From Clostridium sp. (lineage in GTDB: Bacteria > Bacillota > Clostridia > Lachnospirales > Lachnospiraceae): DNA of 6,288 bases. The stretch spans positions 1 to 6,288 of the forward strand of contig JAEDOC010000122.1 of the NCBI GenBank assembly GCA_016302185.1, given 5' to 3'. Of the stretch, positions 1-4,416 are shown piece after piece (the stretch's first letter is position 1; each line of letters starts with the position of its first letter). The position numbers and the translations under genes are program-made. The notes under the pieces were generated by a model that ran no database searches, was not told where the DNA came from, and was given only the letters and a program-made list of their open reading frames with translations.

Positions 1-276
1 AAGTCTATAATACTACAAACTCTGTAGAAATACAATAGTAATTTGAAAAAAAACATAGGAATTCTAACATTTGCAAATTAATTTGTCCACACTTTTAAAA
101 GAAAACTGTATAATTACAAAATACACATTTAATCAGACTAAAATTATTCCACAAAAAACATTGATGAAGGGAAATTTATATCGTTTGATTTACTTGAAAA
201 ATGAAAAATAAGTATGCAGCGGAAAAGAAATTTCATCTATGTTAAAATAAAAAACGGAAAATCCCCGGATCCTCGG
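1..276. other. AT-rich intergenic region, no gene seen
   Basis: This stretch is very rich in A and T, has stops in all frames at short intervals, and shows no ribosome binding site followed by a plausible reading frame. TATAAT hexamers occur at 6-11 and 109-114, but neither has a convincing -35 at 16-18 bp, so I do not call promoters from them. It probably represents the spacer between an unseen upstream gene and the tup operon. Confidence 0.6.
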
Positions 277-305
277 TTGACGTTCGTCGGCTCTTATGCT
301 ATACT
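277..305 (+). promoter_or_regulatory. sigma-A promoter of the tup operon leader
   Basis: A -35 hexamer TTGACG (277-282) is followed after exactly 17 bp by a -10 hexamer TATACT (300-305), close to the housekeeping sigma-A consensus. Transcription would begin near 312. This gives a leader of about 245 nt before tupA, with the riboswitch just downstream of the start. No other pair of this quality lies upstream of tupA. Confidence 0.75.
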
Positions 306-338
306 GCCGTATGTCAGTAATCTGAAAAAACAGATAAT

Positions 339-433
339 TTCGAGCTGTTTTGCCTTAGGCAGCGGATCACGCTGTGATGGCAGGAAGCCATTGGGTGTCA
401 GAGGAAACTCGGATGCCTCCCGCATTTGGAAAG
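339..433 (+). promoter_or_regulatory. Moco/Wco (molybdenum or tungsten cofactor) riboswitch aptamer
   Basis: The RNA contains local stems ATCAC/GTGAT (366-370 with 374-378), TGGC/GCCA around an AGGAA loop (378-390), and GAG-GAAA-CTC with a GNRA tetraloop (401-410). It ends in GCCTCCCGCATTTGGAAAG (415-433). From memory, the E. coli moaA leader, the type example of the Moco RNA motif, ends in almost the same block (GCCTCCCG, then ATCTGGAAAG). The Moco motif is also known to use a GNRA tetraloop. Moco RNAs are known upstream of molybdate and tungstate transport genes, and here the next gene is tupA. The stems are shorter than in E. coli, so this may be the compact tungsten-cofactor (Tuco) variant. 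The exact 5' boundary is uncertain. A covariance-model scan with the Rfam Moco family would settle it. Confidence 0.8.
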
Positions 434-452
434 AAATGCATTGGAAAGAAAT
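422..452 (+). repeat. tandem duplication of the riboswitch 3' edge (GGAAAG repeats)
   Basis: GCATTTGGAAAGAAAT (422-437) is immediately followed by GCATTGGAAAGAAAT (438-452). These are two copies differing by one T. The first copy is the conserved 3' end of the Moco element. Both contain GGAAAG, the exact complement of CTTTCC at 498-503 inside the candidate terminator. The repeat also allows a small hairpin, GCATTT/AAATGC (422-439). I infer a role in choosing between terminator and antiterminator, but this is not demonstrated. Confidence 0.6.
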
Positions 453-475
453 TGTGATTGTTTAACATAACATCT

Positions 476-517
476 TTGGCGGTTCAGCCACAGTCCCCTT
501 TCCGTGCCAGCTTTTTT
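476..517 (+). terminator. candidate riboswitch-controlled terminator upstream of tupA
   Basis: A stem can form between TTGGCGG (476-482) and CC-GT-GCCAG (502-510) with a two-base bulge. A run of six T residues (512-517) follows directly, and a second run of eight T lies at 523-530. The stem is imperfect and has a large loop, so on its own it would be weak. Its place between the aptamer and the tupA ribosome binding site, and the complementarity of its 3' arm to the GGAAAG repeats, make it the likeliest expression platform. Confidence 0.45.
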
Positions 518-556
518 CAGAATTTTTTTTACAATATTATAAGGGAGAGTATCAAG

Positions 557-1492
557 ATGAGAAAAGCAAAGAATGTACTTGCACTTGCAATGGCTGCTTC
601 TATGGTTTTTTCCATGACAGCATGTTCCTCAAAACCGGCAGAGACCGAAGCTGCAACTGAAGCAGCAACTGAGGCTGTGACAGAAGCAGAGACAGAAACA
701 GAAGCAGAGACCGAGGCCGAGTCTGAGACTGCAGCGGATGGTGAGGTTCTTCTGATGGCAACCACCACCAGCACGGATAATACCGGTTTACTGGATTATC
801 TCCAGCCGTTATTCCTGGAGGATACCGGAATTGATTTACAGTGGACTGCGGTTGGTACCGGTGATGCCATCCAGAAGGCAAAGGATGGCGAGGTAGATGT
901 AATCCTTGTTCACTCCAAGGCAAAAGAGGAAGAGTTTGTAGAGTCCGGTTATGGCGTTGAGCGTTTCCAGGTAATGTACAATGATTTTGTTATCATTGGA
1001 CCGAAGGATGGCCCGATTGCGAAGACCGATGATATTGAGTCTGTATTCAAGCAGGTGATGGATGAGAGCTTAACTTTCGTTTCCCGTGGTGACAACTCCG
1101 GTACCCATAATAAGGAAACCGGTATCTGGGATAAGCTGAGCATCGCAGATTATGAGAGCAACCCGAATTACATCTCTGCAGGCGCAGGCATGGGTGATAC
1201 CATCAATATGGCAGATGAGAAGGGCGGCTATTGCTTATCTGACCGCGGAACCTGGCTGGCAAAGAAGGCAGACTATCCGGAGATGGATATTGTCTGCGAG
1301 GGCGATAAGAACCTGTTAAATCAGTACGGTGTCATCGCAGTGAACCCGGAGAAATATCCGGATGTGAACAACGAGGCAGCCAATACCTTCATCGAGTGGA
1401 TCTGCTCCCCGGAGGTACAGAAGCTGATTGGTGAGTTCGGTGTAGAAGAGTACGGCGAGCCGCTGTTCTTCCCGAACGCAGAACAGAAATAA
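557..1492 (+). CDS. tupA: tungstate ABC transporter substrate-binding lipoprotein TupA
   Basis: This 311-residue protein is the extracellular tungstate receptor of a TupABC importer. It has a lipoprotein signal peptide: positive start MRKAK, hydrophobic core to about residue 20, and a lipobox ending MTAC with Cys23 as the lipidated residue. An acidic Thr/Glu/Ala-rich linker (about 28-60) tethers the binding domain to the membrane. The TTTS motif typical of TupA proteins is at 69-72, and the block SRGDNSGTHNKE begins at Ser176 with the conserved Arg177; both are known oxyanion-contact regions in the family. The motif set separates it from molybdate ModA. I chose the ATG at 557 because it follows AAGGGAGAG (541-549) and gives a clean signal peptide. 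An in-frame ATG at 458 would add a 33-residue extension without a ribosome site. It is the first gene of the operon and lies downstream of the cofactor riboswitch. Substrate choice (tungstate rather than molybdate) rests on family knowledge. Confidence 0.93.
   Translation: MRKAKNVLALAMAASMVFSMTACSSKPAETEAATEAATEAVTEAETETEAETEAESETAADGEVLLMATTTSTDNTGLLDYLQPLFLEDTGIDLQWTAVGTGDAIQKAKDGEVDVILVHSKAKEEEFVESGYGVERFQVMYNDFVIIGPKDGPIAKTDDIESVFKQVMDESLTFVSRGDNSGTHNKETGIWDKLSIADYESNPNYISAGAGMGDTINMADEKGGYCLSDRGTWLAKKADYPEMDIVCEGDKNLLNQYGVIAVNPEKYPDVNNEAANTFIEWICSPEVQKLIGEFGVEEYGEPLFFPNAEQK
641..730 (+). repeat. low-complexity Glu/Thr/Ala codon repeat in the tupA linker
   Basis: Residues 29-58 of TupA are built almost only from Glu, Thr and Ala in short alternating units (TEA, TEAE), written by reiterated ACA/ACT-GAA-GCA-type codons. 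Such acidic linkers after the lipidated cysteine are common in clostridial lipoproteins. The repeat also creates an artificial Ser/Val/Ala-rich open frame on the opposite strand, which is not a gene. The repeat could vary in length by slippage. Confidence 0.8.
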
Positions 1493-1509
1493 GTTGGGGC
1501 AACGTAACA

Positions 1510-1573
1510 GGAGGCTGTACCCGAAACCTGGGATTCTCTTTGGAGAGTCCCCCGGCGGGGCAGCCTCCGTTTT
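1510..1573 (+). terminator. intra-operon hairpin/attenuator between tupA and tupB
   Basis: The 99 bp gap between tupA and tupB contains an outer stem GGAGGCTG (1510-1517) pairing perfectly with CAGCCTCC (1561-1568), followed by GTTTT (1569-1573). An inner stem, GGGATTCTC (1530-1538) with GAGAGTCCC (1543-1551), has one G-U pair and a TTTG loop. It resembles a partial intrinsic terminator or an RNA-stabilising hairpin. Such structures often keep binding-protein mRNA more abundant than permease mRNA. The T tract is short, so read-through is expected, and tupB has its own ribosome site beyond it. Confidence 0.6.
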
Positions 1574-1591
1574 GATATACCGGAGAAAAAG

Positions 1592-2284
1592 ATGGAAAGA
1601 ATAAACGGATTATTTTCACAGTTTTTTGGAACCGTGGGTGTGGTGGATTCCATCCGGGTGACTCTGATTATGTCCTTCTGGTCCACCCTGATCGCGTCAT
1701 CCCTGGGAATTGTGCTGGGGCTTCTTCTGGAAAAAAAGGAGTTTCCGGGAAAGCGCCTGGTGGTCCGTGTGAACCGGACTCTGATGGGAGCGCCGCCGGT
1801 AGTCATCGGACTTCTGACTTATATGCTGCTGCGGAAGAAGGGACCCTTTGGTTCCCTACGTTGGGTGTTTACCATTAAAGGAATGGTCTGTGCCCAGGTG
1901 CTGATTATCACACCCATTGTCTGTGGAATGGTATATTCCTATGCGATCCGCACGGCGCCGGCCATTCGTGCCTTTGCGAAAACCATGGGCGCTGATCGCA
2001 GGCAGACAGGATGGCTTCTGCTGCGGGAGATGAAAAATGAGATTTATTTTGCAATCGTGTCCGGTTACGGGCGCTCCATCAGCGAAGTGGGAGCCGTCTT
2101 TCTGGTAGGTGGAAATATCAAGAACAGTACCCGGACGATGACCACAGCCATCTCCACTCTGAAAGGAGCCGGTGATTATTATGAGGGCGTATTTCTGGGG
2201 ATTCTTCTGATGCTGATGGCTTTTGCGGTACAGACCCTGGCAGATTCATTCCGGAAGGAGGAAAAGGCCGATGAAAATTATTAA
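1592..2284 (+). CDS. tupB: tungstate ABC transporter permease TupB
   Basis: This 230-residue integral membrane protein forms the transport channel of TupABC. Hydrophobic segments are visible near residues 17-46, 65-80, 97-118, 153-173 and 200-218, giving about five helices, normal for this short permease family. The cytoplasmic EAA-type coupling loop that docks on the ATPase runs from about 129 (AKTMGADRR) through 160-176 (GRSISEVGAVFLVGGNI), with the expected Gly133. GAPPVVIG at 66-73 is another conserved permease block. The ATG at 1592 follows CGGAG (1581-1585) at good spacing. It comes after tupA and its end overlaps tupC by 14 bp, indicating translational coupling. A molybdate ModB permease would look similar; the pairing with a TTTS-type binding protein favours tungstate. 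Confidence 0.9.
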   Translation: MERINGLFSQFFGTVGVVDSIRVTLIMSFWSTLIASSLGIVLGLLLEKKEFPGKRLVVRVNRTLMGAPPVVIGLLTYMLLRKKGPFGSLRWVFTIKGMVCAQVLIITPIVCGMVYSYAIRTAPAIRAFAKTMGADRRQTGWLLLREMKNEIYFAIVSGYGRSISEVGAVFLVGGNIKNSTRTMTTAISTLKGAGDYYEGVFLGILLMLMAFAVQTLADSFRKEEKADENY

Positions 2285-2978
2285 CCTGGAAAAACAGATG
2301 GGAAGCTTCCGGCTGCAGATGGAAGAGATGACGCTGGAGTCGGGGCTGGTTCACGGTCTGATTGGCTCCAACGGATGCGGAAAGACAACCCTCTGCAAGC
2401 TGATTATGGGAATCCTTACGCCGGATGGCGGCAGGATTGACTATGAGGGGCTGACTCCCCGGGATATTACCATGACCAGTCAGAAGCCGTACCTGCTTCA
2501 CGATACGGTATATCAGAATCTGATCTATCCGCTGAAGCTTCGCGGGATCCGTCCGGAGGAGGCAGAGGTGGATCGTTGGCTTGACCGCTGCGGGCTTCTG
2601 GAAAAGAAGAAACAGTATGCCCGTTCTCTTTCCAGCGGAGAACAGCAGAAGCTGTCCTTTATCCGGGCTCTGATTTTCCGGCCGAAGCTGGTGATTGTGG
2701 ATGAAACGCTTTCCAATCTGGATCCGGACAGCACGGAGCTTTTTGAACAGCTGATCATAGAGCAGCAGAAGAAGCAGCCCATCACCTGGATCACCATCAG
2801 TCATCAGCTGGTACATATCAAAAAGATCTGTGATCGGGTCCATTTTCTGGAAAACGGGAGGCAGATCGCGGAGGGAACGCCGGAAGAAATTCTTCTTTAT
2901 CCGGAGCACCCGTCGATTCGAAGATTTCTGGCCAATACAGAGGTATCCTACCGGGATTCTGTACCGGAAAAGGGATAA
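2271..2978 (+). CDS. tupC: tungstate ABC transporter ATP-binding protein TupC
   Basis: This 235-residue cytoplasmic ATPase powers the tungstate importer. All nucleotide-binding motifs are present in order: Walker A GSNGCGKTT (32-40), Q-loop Gln71 in MTSQKP, ABC signature LSSGEQQ (120-126), Walker B LVIVDE (140-145) with catalytic Glu145, D-loop SNLD (148-151) and H-loop His178. It lacks the long C-terminal regulatory domain of molybdate ModC proteins, which fits the TupC type. The ATG at 2271 is placed directly after AAGGAGG (2255-2261); the frame stays open further upstream, but only inside tupB. It begins before tupB ends, so the two are coupled. Its 3' end overlaps the converging regulator gene by 31 bp. 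Confidence 0.9.
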   Translation: MKIINLEKQMGSFRLQMEEMTLESGLVHGLIGSNGCGKTTLCKLIMGILTPDGGRIDYEGLTPRDITMTSQKPYLLHDTVYQNLIYPLKLRGIRPEEAEVDRWLDRCGLLEKKKQYARSLSSGEQQKLSFIRALIFRPKLVIVDETLSNLDPDSTELFEQLIIEQQKKQPITWITISHQLVHIKKICDRVHFLENGRQIAEGTPEEILLYPEHPSIRRFLANTEVSYRDSVPEKG

Positions 2979-4111
2979 TACTCCAGAATCATCAATGCGT
3001 TCTGGAAATCCTGCCGGTTTTTTGCATCATTTAAGCTTCGGCCGGTAATGAGGCTGATGCGCTCCAGACGGTACTGCAGCGTATTGCGGTGAATGAAGAG
3101 GCTTTCAGCTGTTTTCAGCATGTTTCCCTGGCATTGCAGATAGGCCTTCAGCGTATCAAACAGATGGGAAGAACGCTCCTGATCCGCCTCGGCCAGCTTC
3201 TTGAGGTAACGATCCCGGAATTCCAGAAGCCATTCTTTCTTTTCTATATAAAACAGGAACTGATGGCTTCCGGTTTCGTCAAAGAAGAGGGGGAAATCGG
3301 AAAAGATTCCTTTTTCCAGAAGAGAGGCGGCAAATCGTGCCTCGCGAAAGGCTTCTTTCACTGCTGTCCGGTCGGAATGGACGGAGCTTACAGCCATCGG
3401 AAGAGAGCTCCCGGCAGTCAGTGACTGCTGCAGAGAAGTGATGCAGGCAGAAAGCTCAGCTTCCTCTGCCCCGCACAGATAGCAGATGGCATAATCCTCG
3501 AAAAAGGCAGCCAGATGGGGCAGAGAGATTTCAGAGAATATCGGAGATAGCTGAGTCTGAAGCTGCCTCCTGCTTCGGGGAATATCAGAGAAAGCGAGAA
3601 GAAGCTGATACCTGCCGTCTCCGGGAATATGGCAGGTGTCCAGAAGAAGGTCCAGCTCTTTTGAAGACTCTGTTTCGGAGAAAAGCAGATGTTTCAAACA
3701 TTCCGTCCGGTTGTTTTCTGAATGCTGGTCCTCCAGAATCAGCGTGCTGATTTCCCGTGAGAGATCCAGAAAACTGACCACTGAGGGCGTGAAGAACAGA
3801 GGGATCTGATATTCTTCTGCTTTTTTAATCACAAGGCTGCTTAAGCTCTTAAAATTCATGCCGCCTTCTATCAGAATCCCGGAGAGTCCGCTGGCGTTCG
3901 CCTCTTCTAAAAGGCTTAACAGCTCTGTCTGATCTACTCCCAGCTCATAGCCGGAAACCAGAATAAATTCACCTCCCTGTACCCAGGGAGTAATTGTCTT
4001 AGTATGTTTGGAATAGGGCCAGGAAATGGTCCGATCCAGCCCGGAAGCCCCGGCGGCCAGCGTAATCCGTCGGAAGGAATCCAGGGAAAGCAAATCTCTG
4101 CAGGTGATCAT
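2948..4111 (-). CDS. PucR-family transcriptional regulator
   Basis: This is a 387-residue DNA-binding regulator. The N-terminal part (about 1-125) matches the PucR sensor domain, starting with MITCRDLLSL and containing GGEFILVSGYEL and the GILIEGG segment. The middle is a variable linker domain. The C-terminus (about 316-376) is the PucR-type helix-turn-helix: an LFDTLKAYLQ start, then GNMLKTAESLFIHRNTLQYRLERI. Family members control purine, amino-acid or other nitrogen-compound catabolism, usually for neighbouring genes. The start is fixed by AGGAGG on the minus strand (plus positions 4117-4122), five bases before the ATG. It is divergent from the dehydratase-racemase gene, which is its likeliest target; the ligand cannot be read from the sequence. 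Its end overlaps tupC tail to tail, and nothing suggests that it controls tup. Confidence 0.85.
   Translation of the reverse strand: MITCRDLLSLDSFRRITLAAGASGLDRTISWPYSKHTKTITPWVQGGEFILVSGYELGVDQTELLSLLEEANASGLSGILIEGGMNFKSLSSLVIKKAEEYQIPLFFTPSVVSFLDLSREISTLILEDQHSENNRTECLKHLLFSETESSKELDLLLDTCHIPGDGRYQLLLAFSDIPRSRRQLQTQLSPIFSEISLPHLAAFFEDYAICYLCGAEEAELSACITSLQQSLTAGSSLPMAVSSVHSDRTAVKEAFREARFAASLLEKGIFSDFPLFFDETGSHQFLFYIEKKEWLLEFRDRYLKKLAEADQERSSHLFDTLKAYLQCQGNMLKTAESLFIHRNTLQYRLERISLITGRSLNDAKNRQDFQNALMILEYYPFSGTESR
2963..3023 (+). terminator. possible terminator of the tup operon inside the converging gene
   Basis: ACCGG (2963-2967) can pair with CCGGT (3014-3018), enclosing a perfect inner hairpin CCAGAA/TTCTGG (2983-2988 with 3000-3005). 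A run of six T (3018-3023) follows at once. This is the only T-tract structure near the tupC stop on the plus strand. It lies inside the 3' coding part of the opposite-strand regulator, so codon constraints may explain part of it. Confidence 0.3.
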
Positions 4112-4181
4112 AGGAGCCTCCTGTTCTGTGTCATATCAAATCTGAATTCATTTTGATTTCATAATCGTATTTCTTCTCAAT

Positions 4182-4210
4182 ATTATAGCAATTCAGAGAA
4201 AGCAACTCAA
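4182..4210 (-). promoter_or_regulatory. sigma-A promoter of the PucR-family regulator
   Basis: Read on the minus strand, TTGAGT (plus positions 4205-4210) is followed after 17 bp by a perfect TATAAT (4182-4187). The start would fall near 4175, leaving a leader of about 65 nt before the regulator's AGGAGG site. Confidence 0.7.
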
Positions 4211-4309
4211 AGAAAACACCGGGAAAAACAAAAAATATTGTGCGGAATGCTCATAAAAGAAGGGATTTTATTGTATGGTTTGCTGCCGTGAGAGGAGGAG
4301 TATCTTTCG

Positions 4310-4340
4310 TGCAGAATTCGGATTGCAGGAAAATTCCGGA
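4310..4340 (+). promoter_or_regulatory. direct repeat at the plus promoter, possible operator
   Basis: TGCAGAATTCGGA (4310-4322) is echoed by TGCAGGAAAATTCCGGA (4324-4340), which has four extra bases. The second copy covers the -35 and part of the spacer of the plus-strand promoter. A repeated site here would suit the divergent PucR-type regulator, but no binding consensus is known to me for this subfamily, so the assignment is speculative. Confidence 0.35.
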
Positions 4341-4351
4341 CATGATAGACT
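4323..4351 (+). promoter_or_regulatory. sigma-A promoter of the dehydratase-racemase gene
   Basis: TTGCAG (4323-4328) lies 17 bp upstream of TAGACT (4346-4351), which is preceded by TGA, giving an extended -10 (TGnTAGACT). Transcription would start near 4358, about 60 nt before the ATG at 4417. The hexamers are less perfect than those of the divergent promoter, as expected for a regulated gene. Confidence 0.55.
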
Positions 4352-4416
4352 GAAAACAAAGAAAAAACGGAACTTTTCACAGTTAATTTAATGAAGAGGA
4401 AAAGGAGAGGTGTACA

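Larger units (their letters stand above)
4112..4416. other. divergent regulatory region between the PucR-type gene and the dehydratase gene
   Basis: This 305 bp spacer holds the minus-strand promoter of the regulator (4182-4210), a plus-strand promoter (4323-4351), a repeated TGCAG/AATTC element (4310-4340) and both ribosome binding sites. The shared spacer fits autoregulation together with control of the divergent gene. I see no coding frame in it. Confidence 0.6.

Noticed and set aside
339..433. Cobalamin or other riboswitch classes
   Set aside because: The GGCAGGAAGCC segment looks superficially like parts of other aptamers, but the cobalamin core sequences are missing and the 3' block matches the Moco element.
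214..465. 83-codon open frame upstream of tupA
   Set aside because: It runs through the promoter and the riboswitch, lacks a ribosome binding site, and its product resembles no family I know. Its open frame is explained by the structured leader.
458..556. 33-residue N-terminal extension of TupA from an upstream ATG
   Set aside because: No ribosome site precedes 458, the extension would bury the lipoprotein signal peptide, and it covers the terminator. The ATG at 557 has a strong site.
529..774. Minus-strand frame rich in Ser, Ala and Val
   Set aside because: It is the reverse complement of the tupA Glu/Thr/Ala repeat and signal region, so a coding shadow.
557..2978. Molybdate transporter modABC
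   Set aside because: The TTTS motif and SRGDNSGTH block of the binding protein, and an ATPase without the ModC C-terminal domain, fit the tungstate TupABC type better.
3089..3424. Plus-strand frame inside the PucR-type gene
   Set aside because: It lies wholly opposite a well-supported gene with clear sensor and DNA-binding domains, and shows no family features of its own.
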